Shown here: positions 45,535 to 54,762 of the stretch, one piece after another
How positions within the stretch are numbered: position 1 is the first letter of the stretch
Layout of the letters: each line of letters begins with the position of its first letter
Source of the DNA: Bradyrhizobium sp. WBAH42
GTDB taxonomy: Bacteria > Pseudomonadota > Alphaproteobacteria > Rhizobiales > Xanthobacteraceae
NCBI RefSeq assembly: GCF_024585265.1
Contig: NZ_CP036533.1
Location: 3,171,001 to 3,235,000 of the forward strand
Length of the DNA stretch: 64,000 nt
Reading direction: 5' to 3'
Notes under the pieces: model-generated
The model's database searches: none
What the model was told of the DNA's origin: nothing
The model's input: the letters and a program-made list of their open reading frames with translations, nothing else
Made by a program: the position numbers and the translations under genes

Positions 45535-46860
45535 TTAAGATCGGACGCTAGTCTTGGAAATTGCGGAGGTCTGCGTTTCGTCTCGAAGTGATGTTGCTCC
45601 ATCAGCATTCTGCTGATCGAGCTCCTTCTGCGCCAGGAGATGTGCATGCCGCTTACGGGTCGCAGCCAACGCTCGCATCATCGTTTCCTTGGCATAGCCG
45701 CGATAGGCCTGTGCGGTCTTGTGGCCCGATAGCGCACGACCCTGGCCGTCCGTCAGTTCGGCTTCCTCGAGTTCGGTCATGCCGCCGTGTCGACAGGCAT
45801 CAAGCGTGAACAGCTTTGACACGCCGTCGATCTTCTTGCGCATCTGCTGCACCACTTTTTCCATGCCAGGGTAGGACCACACTTTGGCGTCGCCCTTGCG
45901 CTCACCCTTTTGGATCCGACGCATGATCATCGGGACGCCGAGCTTGGGCAGATGGCTCAAAACGTCCTCCGCTTCGGCGTAAAACTTGATGGTCTCTCCG
46001 TCGAGAGTCTCTTCGAGCGGATGCCAGACCAGCGCCTTGTTCTTGTGGTGCTCGATTCGCACAGCGTGTGGCCAGTTTTTGCTGCGGTAGTCGGGCCAAG
46101 TCAAAAACCCGGCCACCACGTTCTCGGGTCGTTGTAGCCATTCAAAGCAGATCACCGCGACGGCCGCGGGTTCAGCCCGCCCTTCTTTGATGCAGCCCCA
46201 TGCAAATTTATAGACCTCTTCTCGAGTGACCGCGTGCTTCTTGGTCTTGGTGCGGCTCTTGAGGGTGAAATCGTCCCAGGGGTTCGGGTGCTTCTTATCA
46301 AACAACTCTGGGTGCAGCCGACGCATGATCCGCCATACCTTACGGCAGAGCCCGACTACCTTTTCTCCCTGCCTCAGCCTGACGCGGTTCGGCCCGTTGA
46401 TGATTTTGTCGTAGATCTTATCGGCGGCTCGTGGCGTAACCTCCATGATCTGGCGTTCGCCAATCCGCCGTCCGTTCTTATCGACGGTGTCGCAGATCAA
46501 TTGCATGATCCGTTCGTAATCGGGGCGGGACCGAGGTGAGACCTTCTCGGTATACGCCTTCTCCGTCTTATATTGGCGGAACAGCCAATCGATCGTGCCA
46601 TAGCGCGCGATCTTTCCCTGCTCTCCGGGCTGGCCTCTGCGGTGGTTGTTCCATTCATCGAAGAGGGCATTGAGTGTGGCAGCGCGTCCGCCTTTTCCCT
46701 CTTCGCCGCATGCGACTTCGTAGCTCGTCCCAAGGGGTTCATTCGTCATCTCGCAGCCGAGCTTGCGGTAATAAGTTGGAATCCGGAAATAGAATGCGAC
46801 CGAACCGCGGGCAAGCCGACGCACCTCTACAAAGCGTGGAAGCGGCCGCTCCAACGTCAC
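45535..46860 (-). CDS. Tyrosine-type integrase of the tRNA-Gln island
   Basis: A 441-residue recombinase. The N-terminal part (TLERPLPRFVEVRRLARGSV, FYFRIPTYYRKLGC) is of the rhizobial island integrase type. The catalytic part has Arg in CFEWLQRPENVVAGF, then TLDACRHGGMTELEEAELTD, LSGHKTAQAYRGYAK with the His and the nucleophilic Tyr. The box II motif reads DACRHG where most family members have HxxR, so the first His is an Asp. The start is GTG 46860, overlapping the TGA of the Xis-like gene as GTGA; a frame further upstream is in the Xis coding region. It probably cuts the tRNA-Gln site. Confidence 0.9.
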   Translation of the reverse strand: MTLERPLPRFVEVRRLARGSVAFYFRIPTYYRKLGCEMTNEPLGTSYEVACGEEGKGGRAATLNALFDEWNNHRRGQPGEQGKIARYGTIDWLFRQYKTEKAYTEKVSPRSRPDYERIMQLICDTVDKNGRRIGERQIMEVTPRAADKIYDKIINGPNRVRLRQGEKVVGLCRKVWRIMRRLHPELFDKKHPNPWDDFTLKSRTKTKKHAVTREEVYKFAWGCIKEGRAEPAAVAVICFEWLQRPENVVAGFLTWPDYRSKNWPHAVRIEHHKNKALVWHPLEETLDGETIKFYAEAEDVLSHLPKLGVPMIMRRIQKGERKGDAKVWSYPGMEKVVQQMRKKIDGVSKLFTLDACRHGGMTELEEAELTDGQGRALSGHKTAQAYRGYAKETMMRALAATRKRHAHLLAQKELDQQNADGATSLRDETQTSAISKTSVRS

Positions 46861-47087
46861 AAATCCTCGGCGAGGTCGCCCGGCACCATGTCCGGCGCGA
46901 TAGCTCGGTCCAGATCGTCTCTCAACCACAGCTGACGCCTCCCTTCTTTCACACGTGGATGAGGATACTCCTTACCGACTCGTTTGAGAAAGGCTTCGAC
47001 AGTCAATTCTCCGCAGTACCCTGCTGCGATTCCAGCAGACATGCGGCGTGGCCAAGAACCCGCTGGAATTATGGCAGGACGTGTCAT
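46857..47087 (-). CDS. Excisionase-like DNA-binding protein
   Basis: A 76-residue basic protein (or 61 from ATG 47042). Its core AAGYCGELTVEAFLKRVGKE, then YPHPRVKEGRRQLWLRDDLD, is the winged-helix pattern of AlpA/Xis-like proteins: a helix-turn-helix followed by PRVK-GRRxLW. The last bases overlap the integrase GTG start (GTGA), so the two are translated together. Directionality control of excision is the expected role. Confidence 0.75.
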   Translation of the reverse strand: MTRPAIIPAGSWPRRMSAGIAAGYCGELTVEAFLKRVGKEYPHPRVKEGRRQLWLRDDLDRAIAPDMVPGDLAEDL

Positions 47088-47503
47088 CGGATAATGGCGT
47101 GAGCTGCTGAAACTGGTTCTTTGCTGGTGCTGCCCATCATGATGATTGCCAGCAGGATTTGAAACTGCGACGGCAACCGGATCGAACAGGAGGGTAGTGC
47201 AGCGCCTGAAAAGGACACCTCGGACCTACTTACCCCCGATGCTAGAGCGCGCCGTGGGAAGGCCCGGAGCAGGAAGTGGCCTGCCGGCGTAGCAAAGAGT
47301 GAGGCGGGAGGTGGCCCGACACGGAGCTCAGAGAAATTGGTAGCAAGGGCAGTGGACCGGAGTCCGGCGCGCGGAGGCAGTCGCCGCCACTTGCGCCGAT
47401 ATTGCCAATCCAAGCAGGGGTGTAGAGTTCCAGCGATTTTTAACACGCTTAAATTTGACGCCGCCTCTATTGCGGTATGGTAATTTTTTTTATGGGGCTT
47501 CTC
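47088..47503. other. Gene-poor stretch upstream of the Xis gene
   Basis: No convincing gene. A minus-strand frame of 120 codons spans 47084-47446 but its product is Arg/Pro/Ser-rich with no start context. The plus strand just before 47504 holds a T-rich run (TTTTTTTATGGGG) that may belong to the promoter of the next gene. Possibly an old recombination scar. Confidence 0.35.
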
Positions 47504-47704
47504 ATGTTCGATCCCGCGACCACCGCGCTATTGCGCGCCGTCCTAGATGAGGTTTGCGAAAGCGTTTCCCGGAGCGTGACGGGTGCCCGTACCCATGTGG
47601 CCTCCAAAATCCTGGAAGCCGCGACCAAAGGGGACATCTCTCCGGATCGCCTCAAGCAGATCGGGCGCCACGCTCTCTCGCAGGCGCCGACGATGTGGCG
47701 ATGA
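47504..47704 (+). CDS. Small island hypothetical protein
   Basis: A 66-residue protein MFDPATTALLRAVLDEVCES, ending GRHALSQAPTMWR. It is short and mostly helical, without a signal peptide. ATG 47504 is preferred since GGGG lies six bases before it; ATG 47492 or 47477 would extend the N-terminus. The gene is followed after 12 bases by another small gene on the same strand. No function recognised. Confidence 0.55.
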   Translation: MFDPATTALLRAVLDEVCESVSRSVTGARTHVASKILEAATKGDISPDRLKQIGRHALSQAPTMWR

Positions 47705-47716
47705 CCGGAGGCGGGG

Positions 47717-48121
47717 GTGAATTTCCAGGTCACGGTGCTTAAGATCCTGGTGAGCTATCCGGATGGATTTGCCGCGATGGCCGATCTCAAGCGCGACATG
47801 GCGATCCTGGCGACCAGCGGCCGGGACTGGGCCGATCGCACAAAGCGGCTGGCTGCGCGTGTACCGGACCTCGACATCTTTTCGCAACGTCTCGTCGAGC
47901 GCGAAAACGGCGGCTGGAAGATCACCGTCAAGGGACGGACAGTGCTAGAGCTCATGGAGGCGCGCACCGCCGTCGAGCCACCAACAGAGACCGTGCCAGC
48001 CGAGAACAGGGATGCGCCGATACCACCGCGTCCGCAGCCGCCGGAGCGCGCTAGGCGACGACGCGAACGTCGCGAGCGGCGTCGTGAAGGTCGAGAACGG
48101 GCGCGGGCGAACGCTTCCTAA
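47717..48121 (+). CDS. Small island hypothetical protein with basic tail
   Basis: A 134-residue protein with GTG start (GGGGGTGAATTTCC). The first ~85 residues have a winged-helix-like pattern: QVTVLKILVSYPDGFAAMAD, DIFSQRLVERENGGWKITVK and GRTVLELME. A Pro/Arg/Glu-rich tail (RRRRERRERRREGRERARAN) follows. Genes of this sort lie on rhizobial islands; a nucleic-acid-binding role is only suggested by the basic tail. Confidence 0.55.
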   Translation: MNFQVTVLKILVSYPDGFAAMADLKRDMAILATSGRDWADRTKRLAARVPDLDIFSQRLVERENGGWKITVKGRTVLELMEARTAVEPPTETVPAENRDAPIPPRPQPPERARRRRERRERRREGRERARANAS

Positions 48122-48283
48122 TCCTGCGGACGCAGGGCCTCCTTCGAAGGAGGATGCCGGATTCAGGCGTAGTTCATAGAAGCGATGAGGCAGAGCAGCA
48201 GCTCCAAGCCGCCGAAGATTGCGATGGTGTTTAGTCCCAGGCTTTGATGGTGCATCCTTGTCGCACGATTCGAAGGAAGCGCT

Positions 48284-49174
48284 ATGGGACAGATTTTACA
48301 CGGCTGCGCCACCACGACGGAGGCAGTCCGTCGAGCAATACAAAATAGTCAAGAGAGCCTGAGAGGTCTCGCCAAGCGCTACGGGATCAACCAGAAGGCT
48401 GTCGCGAAGTGGAAGCAGCGCGAGACTGTCACCGATCGTTCGACTGGCCCCAAGGAAGCCAAGTCGACTGTCCTTTCCATCGAGGAGGAGGCGATCATCG
48501 TTGCTTTCCGGCAGCATACGCTGCTGCCACTCGACGATTGCCTCTATGCGCTGCAGCCGACCATCCCGCATCTGACGCGGTCATCCCTGCATCGCTGCCT
48601 CCAGCGTCACGGCGTCAGCCGATTGCCGGAAGTCGGGGGTGGCAAGCCCTCGAAGAAGAAGTTCAAGGCTTATCCGATCGGCTACTTCCACATCGACATC
48701 GCCGAGCTCCGGACCGCCAAAGGCAAGCTCTACCTCTACGTCGCAATCGATCGCACCAGCAAGTTCGTGTTCGTGCAACTGGCCAGGAAGACCGGAAGGA
48801 CCTCGGCCGCGGCCTTCCTCGAAGCCCTTATTGCGGCCGTCCCCTACAAGATCCACACGGTTCTCACCGACAATGGGATCCAGTTCACCTTCCCACCGCG
48901 CTATGCGGACGGCCCGACAGCAAGATACGCCACGCATATGTTCGACATGCGCTGCCGGGAGAACGGGATCGAGCATCGGCTGACTAAGATCAAGCATCCC
49001 TGGACCAATGGCCAGGTCGAACGAATGAACCGCACGATCAAGGAAGCGACCGTCCAACGCTATTACTACGATCGACACGATCAGCTCGAAGCTCACCTTG
49101 CCGACTTCATCAACGCCTACAACTATGCTCTGAGGTGGTCCCGGTTGTCTGAACAGCAATTCCGCGTCGATTAG
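48284..49174 (+). mobile_element. IS481-type transposase, C-terminally altered
   Basis: A 296-residue DDE transposase. The N-terminal HTH (ESLRGLAKRYGINQKAVAKW) is typical of IS481. The catalytic residues lie in YFHIDIAELR, HTVLTDNGIQFTF and NGQVERMNRTIKEATVQRYY. After FINAYNYALR the usual family end (a Thr-Pro-Tyr-Glu segment) is missing and the frame ends WSRLSEQQFRVD, so the 3' end is probably replaced. The next element starts within 30 bases. A GAAGG ribosome site precedes ATG 48284. Confidence 0.85.
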
Positions 49175-50160
49175 TGGAGCTTCCGCCAAAATTAAGCTGC
49201 CGCGCGGAACGGCAGGGGGTTGAAGTAAGCTTGATCCGGGGTGCCGCCGTCAAGGCTCGAGTGAGGACGCCGGCCATTGTAAAAGTCGAGGTATCGGCCG
49301 ATCGAGGCGCGGGCGTCGGACACGGTGTCGTAGGCCCGCAGATAGACCTCCTCATATTTGACGCTGCGCCACAGCCGCTCGACGAACACGTTGTCGCGCC
49401 AGGCGCCCCGGCCCTCCATGCTGATGGCGATGCCGTGACTGGCGAGCACGCCAGTGAACGCCGCGCCGGTGAACTGCGAGCCCTGGTCGGTGTTGAAGAT
49501 GTCCGGCTTGCCGTAGCGAGCGAGAGCATCCTCCAGCGTCTCGACGCAGAATGCGGCTTCCATCGTGATCGAGACGCGCCACGACAGCACCCGACGGGTC
49601 GCCCAGTCGAGGACAACAGCCAGGTACACGAAGCCCCGCGCCATCGGGATGTAGGTGATGTCCATCGCCCAGACCTGGTTCGGACGCGTGATCTCCATGC
49701 CGCGCAGCAGATATGGATAGATCTTATGTCCAGGCTCGGGCTTGGTGGTGCGCGGCCGGCGGTAGAGCGCCTCTATCCCCATCCGCCGCATCAGCGTTTT
49801 GACATGCCGGCGGCCGATCTTGCTGCCCTCGGCAGCCAGCAGGTCTCGCAACATTCGCGAACCGGCGAAAGGAAACTCCAGATGCAGCCGGTCGAGCCGT
49901 TGCATGATTGCGAGGTCGGCGGGCGGCACGGGACGTGGTAGATAATAGACACTGCCACGGCTGATCTTCAAAACTTCCGCCTGCCTGGTGATCGGCAGAT
50001 TGTGCTCACGCTCGATCATCGCTTTGCGCTCAGCAGGCCCGCTTTGCTGAGGGCGCCTTCTAAAAAACTGAGCGCGGCGCTGCGCGCCCCCTGTGGGATA
50101 GAAACGGCTAACCGCTAGACTGCGGCCGGAAGGGAGCGGCCGATACGATTTTGGTGGCAC
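49174..50160 (-). mobile_element. IS3-family element remnant: orfB intact, orfA truncated
   Basis: The minus strand codes for a complete OrfB integrase: MIEREHNLPITRQAEVLKIS at the start, then WAMDITYIPMARGF, IFNTDQGSQFTGAAF and DNVFVERLWRSVKYEEVYLR with D, D and E. Upstream only the last codons of orfA remain: in the -1 frame at about 50070 one reads LSFLEGALSKAGLLSAKR, next to a GTTTTTTAG slip site used for orfAB frameshifting. The rest of orfA and the left end are gone, so it can no longer move alone. Confidence 0.8.
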
Positions 50161-50294
50161 GTGAGCCCGTCAAAAAACCTGGTCCATGGGCTGTTGCGCA
50201 CTTGAGAGTGGTGACGCCATTGCGGCGATCCCGTTTAGGAATTTGAATGAATTGCGCAGCCCAGCCCTTCCGCCGGAGTCAGAAGGAGCTACAG

Positions 50295-50963
50295 ATGAAT
50301 CCCAAAAGATCGAAGTCGAAGGACGGCGGTAAGATGCCGATGGTGCACCCGAACGCGGCTGCCATCGACGTTGGCGCCACCATGCATATGGCGCCGTCAG
50401 GGCAGATCGCGCACCGGAGCCAGTCCACAGTTTCGGTACCTTCACGGCCGATCTGCATCGGCTGGTAGACTGGTTTACGGAATGCGGCGTCGAGACCGTC
50501 GTCATGGAATCGACCAGCGTCTACTGGATTCCGATTTTCGAGCTTCTCGATGCCCGGGGATTTACCGTCTTTCTTGTCAATGCGCGCGATGCCAAGCACG
50601 TGCCGGGGCGTAAGACCGATGTCAGCGATGCGCAATGGCTGCAGCGGCTCCATTCATTCGGGTTGCTGCGGGCCAGCTTTCAGCCCAAAGGGCAGATTGC
50701 CGAACTGCGAGCCTACGTGCGTCAGCGCGAGCGTCTGCTGGAGTACGCGGCCTCACACATCCAGCATATGCAGAAGGCCTTGACGGCGATGAATCTTCAG
50801 CTCCACCACGTCGTCGCCGACATCACCGGCGCGACCGGCCTGCGTATCATACGCGCGATCCTTGCCGGCGAGCGCGATCCCGAGGCGTTGGCGTGCTTGC
50901 GCCACTACAGTTGCCACTCCAGTGCCGAGACGATTGCGAAGGCGCTCACCGGGAGCTACCGCG
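50295..50963 (+). pseudogene. IS110-family transposase, frameshifted and truncated
   Basis: The start MNPKRSKSKDGGKMP has AAGGAG before it, then AAAIDVGATMHMA with the first Asp. A base has been lost near 50394: afterwards the other frame continues HSFGTFTADLHRLVDWF, then VVMESTSVYWIPIFE, KTDVSDAQWLQRLHSFG and YVRQRERLLEYAASHIQHMQ. The gene stops at KALTGSYRAE, about half of a normal 400-450-residue IS110 transposase, and joins the trbE frame at about 50961. Confidence 0.85.
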
Positions 50964-52354
50964 CCGAATGCCGACGCGGCGTTGCAGGAACTGGGGTCCG
51001 ACCAGATCGGACAAGCCTTTGTCACAGCGACCATCACTGTCTGGGACCTGGATCCCAATGCGGCCGACGAAAAGCTCCGCCTGGTCGAGAAGGTTATTCA
51101 GGGTCGCGATTTCACCTGCATGATCGAGACGGTGAATGCCGTCGAAGCCTGGCTCGGTGGCTTGCCGGGCCATGTGTACGCCAACGTGCGGCAGCCACCG
51201 GTGTCGACCCTCAACCTCGCCCACGTGATTCCGATGTCGGCCGTCTGGGCCGGCGAGGTGAGGGATCTACACTTCAAGGGTCCGCCGCTCCTGTTTGGGA
51301 AGACCGAGGGATCGACCCCATTTCGATTCTCCCTCCACGTCGGCGACGTCGGCCACACGCTGGTGGTAGGGCCAACAGGTGCCGGCAAGTCGGTCCTGCT
51401 AGCTCTGATGGCGCTACAGTTCCGTCGTTACCAGAACTCGCAGGTCTTTGCGTTCGATTTCGGCGGTTCGATCCGGGCGGCCGCAATTGCCATGGGCGGC
51501 GATTGGCACGATCTCGGCGGTGGACTGTCTGATGGGGACGAAAAGCCAGTCGCCTTCCAGCCGTTGGCGTGGATTGACGATCCCGCCGAGCGCGGATGGG
51601 CGACCGAATGGATCGGCGCGATCCTCGCCCGGGAAAAGGTCGAGATCACCCCCGAGGTCAAGGCTCATCTGTGGTCGGCGCTAACATCTCTCGCTTCGGT
51701 GCCGAGGGTGGAGCGTACCCTGACGGGCCTGTCAGTCCTGCTCCAATCGAACTCTCTGAAACGCGCCTTGCAACCATATTGCCTCGGCGGTCCTTCCGGG
51801 CGCCTGCTCGATGCCGAATTTGAGCGCCTTGGCGAGGCCTGCCATCTGGACGGCCGGCGTGTCGATGAGGGGTGGCTTGCCCTCGACGACGATGATTTTT
51901 CCGGACAGCTCCGGGAGTGGCTGAAGACCCTTCGGAAGAAAAACGCTTCCGTCATCTTCGCGACCCAGTCGCTCTCGGACATCGATGGCTGTGCAATCGC
52001 GCCTGCGATCATCGAAAGCTGTCCAACGCGGCTGTTGCTGCCGAACGAGAGGGCGATCGAACCCCAGATCACAGCCATCTACAGACGCTTCGGTCTCAAC
52101 GACCGGCAGATTGAGCTCCTGAGCCGGGCAACGCCCAAGCGCGACTACTACTGCCAGTCCCGTCGCGGCAACCGGATGTTCGAACTGGGCCTTGGTGAGA
52201 TTGCGCTCGCATTCACTGCGGCCTCTGCCAAGAACGACCAGGCTGCCATCACGCAGCTCCTGGCGGAACATGGACCTGACGGTTTCGTACCCGCGGTTTG
52301 GTCTGGACCCTCGACCTGCTCCCCAATCTCGTCAATCCGGAGAAATCACTATGA
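50964..52354 (+). pseudogene. trbE: Conjugal transfer ATPase TrbE, 5' truncated and frameshifted
   Basis: From PNADAALQELGSDQIGQAF on, the frame is TrbE/VirB4, the ATPase that powers the conjugative type IV secretion pilus. Walker A is VVGPTGAGKSVLLALMALQF (about 51364-51420). FAFDFGGSIRAAAIAMGGDW and KKNASVIFATQSLSDID (Walker B side) follow. About 350 N-terminal residues are missing: the IS110 fragment is fused directly to the front. Near 52290 a base loss moves the native end RGLVWTLDLLPNLVNPEKSL into another frame. Its native TGA (52352-52354) overlaps the trbJ start as ATGA. It cannot make a working ATPase. Confidence 0.88.
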
Positions 52355-53082
52355 GGCGTCTTGGCCTGTTGACGGCCGCTGGCACGGTCGCGCTGATCCT
52401 GGGCATCACAGTGCCCGCGCGAGCCCAGTGGATCGTCTTTGATCCCAACAACTACGTCCAGAATGTCTTGACGGCTGCGCGGGAACTCCAGCAGATCAAC
52501 AATCAGATCACCTCGTTGCAGAACGAGGCGCAGATGCTGATCAACCAGGCGAAGAACCTGGCGAACCTGCCGTATTCGTCGCTGCAGCAACTGCAATCCT
52601 CGATCCAGCGTACTCAGCAATTGCTGGCCCAGGCGCAGCGTATTGCCTATGACGTCCAGCAGATCGATCATGCCTTCTCGACGAGCTACGCGCCAGCCGC
52701 CAGCAGCCAGTCGGATCAGTTGCTGACCGCCAATGCTCAATCGCGCTGGCAGAATTCATATGCCGCAACGCAGGACGCCCTTCGTGTCCAGGATGGCATC
52801 GTTGGCAACCTCGATACCCATCAAATCCAGACGTCTGCACTTGTGACGTCGAGTCAGAGCGCTAGCGGCGCCCTGCAGGCAACACAGGCCGGCAATCAGC
52901 TTCTCGCACTGAATGCGCAGCAGCTGGCGGACCTGACGGCTGGCGTGACGGCACAGGGCAGGACACAGAGCCTTGAAGCAGCGCAACGCGCGGCGGCCCA
53001 GGACCAGGGCCGCGAACAGCTCCGGCGGTTTCTCAACCCAGGGCAGGGCTATCAATTATCCAACGTGCAGATGTTCCACTGA
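52351..53082 (+). CDS. trbJ: P-type conjugative transfer protein TrbJ
   Basis: A 243-residue exported protein with signal peptide MRRLGLLTAAGTVALILGIT (cut after ARA). The mature part is a long helical coiled protein rich in Gln (ELQQINNQITSLQNEAQMLI, SLQQLQSSIQRTQQLLAQAQ), the TrbJ/VirB5-like pilus-tip component. The C-terminus YQLSNVQMFH is typical. It seems intact, unlike its neighbours. Confidence 0.9.
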   Translation: MRRLGLLTAAGTVALILGITVPARAQWIVFDPNNYVQNVLTAARELQQINNQITSLQNEAQMLINQAKNLANLPYSSLQQLQSSIQRTQQLLAQAQRIAYDVQQIDHAFSTSYAPAASSQSDQLLTANAQSRWQNSYAATQDALRVQDGIVGNLDTHQIQTSALVTSSQSASGALQATQAGNQLLALNAQQLADLTAGVTAQGRTQSLEAAQRAAAQDQGREQLRRFLNPGQGYQLSNVQMFH

Positions 53083-53453
53083 TGACTGACATCCGGACAT
53101 TTATGGCGTTGTCGCTACTTACGACAATCGGGGTGTTGGTCGTGACTGCCTGCACGATCCAACTTCGTAGTGGAGAAGATGCGTCTGCGCCGCCAAAGGC
53201 AGAGCAGACCACGGATGTTGAGGTTTCCGATCTCGCCCGCTGCCGCACCGTCACGTCAGACGATGTCGGAGGCTATCAGCATTGCCAAAAGGTTTGGGCT
53301 GAGAACCGGCGCCGTTTCTTCGGCCGGAAAGACAGCGCTGCTCCGCCTTTGGGATCCGACCCGGCCGCTGGCCTAACACCCGCGCCAAAAGACCAGAGTC
53401 GGATGCCGCAGGGATATCCGTCGGTGGCGCTACCTGAATCGAGCAAGCCATGA
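53082..53453 (+). CDS. trbK: TrbK-like entry-exclusion lipoprotein
   Basis: A 123-residue small protein. MTDIRTFMALSLLTTIGVLV then VTACTIQL gives a lipobox-like TAC. The middle has VSDLARCRTVTSDDVGGYQH, then CQKVWAENRRRFF, conserved in the alternate TrbK of rhizobia. It overlaps trbJ by one base and trbL by four. Entry exclusion, that is blocking a second transfer into the same cell, is the known role of TrbK in RP4. Confidence 0.8.
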   Translation: MTDIRTFMALSLLTTIGVLVVTACTIQLRSGEDASAPPKAEQTTDVEVSDLARCRTVTSDDVGGYQHCQKVWAENRRRFFGRKDSAAPPLGSDPAAGLTPAPKDQSRMPQGYPSVALPESSKP

Positions 53454-54670
53454 CCAGTACAGGCATCATCGACCAGTTCCTTGAGACATTCACGCGCTAC
53501 ATCGATAATGGCTTTGGGCTGCTGGGCGGCGACGTCGGATATCTCGCAACTACGCTTGCCGCGATCGACATCACGCTTGCCGCGTTGTTCTGGAGCTGGG
53601 GGCCGGACGAAGACATCATCGCACGCCTCGTCAAGAAGACGCTCTTTGTCGGCGTCTTTGCCTACCTGATCAGCAATTGGAACAGCCTGGCGCGCATCGT
53701 CTTCGAAAGCTTTGCGGGTCTTGGGCTGAAAGCATCGGGTGCAAGCCTGTCAGCATCCGATTTCCTGAGACCTGGAAAGATCGCTCAAGTTGGACTCGAC
53801 GCCGGCCGGCCGCTGCTCGATTCGATCTCCAACCTGATGGGCTACATCAGTTTCTTCGAGAATTTCGTCCAGATCGTCGTTCTCCTGTTCGCCTGGGTCG
53901 TGGTCCTGCTCGCCTTCTTCATTCTGGCAATCCAGCTCTTCGTCACCCTGATCGAGTTCAAGCTCACGACGCTGGCCGGCTTCGTGCTCATTCCATTTGG
54001 GCTGTTCGGCAAGACCGCCTTTGCCGCAGAACGGGTTTTGGGTAACGTCATATCTTCAGGGATCAAGGTCCTGGCCGTCATCGTCGGCATTGGATCGACC
54101 CTGTTCTCGCAGTTCACCGCTGGCTTTGGTGGCAATCAGCCAACCATCGAAGACGCAATGACTCTGGTGCTTGCGGCACTCTCCTTGCTGGGCCTTGGCA
54201 TCTTCGGTCCGGGTATCGCAAATGGCCTGGTGTCGGGCGGACCTCAACTCGGCGCCGGCGCCGCGATTGGAACAGGCCTTGCTGCTAGCGGCATTGTTGC
54301 GGCTGGCGCGGGACTTGTCGCTGGCGGTGCCGGTCTCGCTGGCGGTGCGGTTGCAGGCGCCGCGCGAGGTGGCGGCGCTGTCATAACCGGAGCAACAGCC
54401 GCCTATCGAAGCGGCGGCCTTGCCGGCGTCGCGGAGGCTGGCGCTTCGGCTGCGACGAGTCCATTGCGTCGAGCAGCCGCTGCCTTCGGAGGTAGCCAAG
54501 CGGGCGACCGGAGCGCGAGCGCTCCGGCCGAAGGGCAGCCTGATTGGGCTCGCCGCATGAAGCGTGCTCAGACCATTCGACATGGTGCCTCCGCCGCTGG
54601 CCACGCCGTCCGCTCCGGCGATCATGGTGGCAGCGGCTCCTCCGTCGATTTGTCGGAAGGAGAACGCTGA
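53450..54670 (+). CDS. trbL: P-type conjugative transfer protein TrbL
   Basis: A 406-residue inner-membrane protein. It has several hydrophobic helices (TTLAAIDITLAALFWSWG, IVVLLFAWVVVLLAFFILAI and LFVTLIEFKLTTLAGFVLIP), then GLFGKTAFAAERVLGNVISS and a Gly/Ala-rich region. This is the VirB6/TrbL pattern, the pore-side component of the transfer channel. The charged C-terminal tail has QPDWARRMKRAQTIRHGASA. ATG overlaps trbK by four bases. Intact. Confidence 0.92.
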   Translation: MTSTGIIDQFLETFTRYIDNGFGLLGGDVGYLATTLAAIDITLAALFWSWGPDEDIIARLVKKTLFVGVFAYLISNWNSLARIVFESFAGLGLKASGASLSASDFLRPGKIAQVGLDAGRPLLDSISNLMGYISFFENFVQIVVLLFAWVVVLLAFFILAIQLFVTLIEFKLTTLAGFVLIPFGLFGKTAFAAERVLGNVISSGIKVLAVIVGIGSTLFSQFTAGFGGNQPTIEDAMTLVLAALSLLGLGIFGPGIANGLVSGGPQLGAGAAIGTGLAASGIVAAGAGLVAGGAGLAGGAVAGAARGGGAVITGATAAYRSGGLAGVAEAGASAATSPLRRAAAAFGGSQAGDRSASAPAEGQPDWARRMKRAQTIRHGASAAGHAVRSGDHGGSGSSVDLSEGER

Positions 54671-54762
54671 GACGCACCACTGCACCTCCGCCGCACAGCA
54701 GCGCCTCAAACCTTCTATCGCAAGACTTGAAACCAATCACTCGATATCAGGGGCAACCAGCG

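Noticed and set aside
47084..47446. A 120-codon minus-strand frame upstream of Xis
   Set aside because: No start context, low-complexity Arg/Ser/Pro product and no known family.
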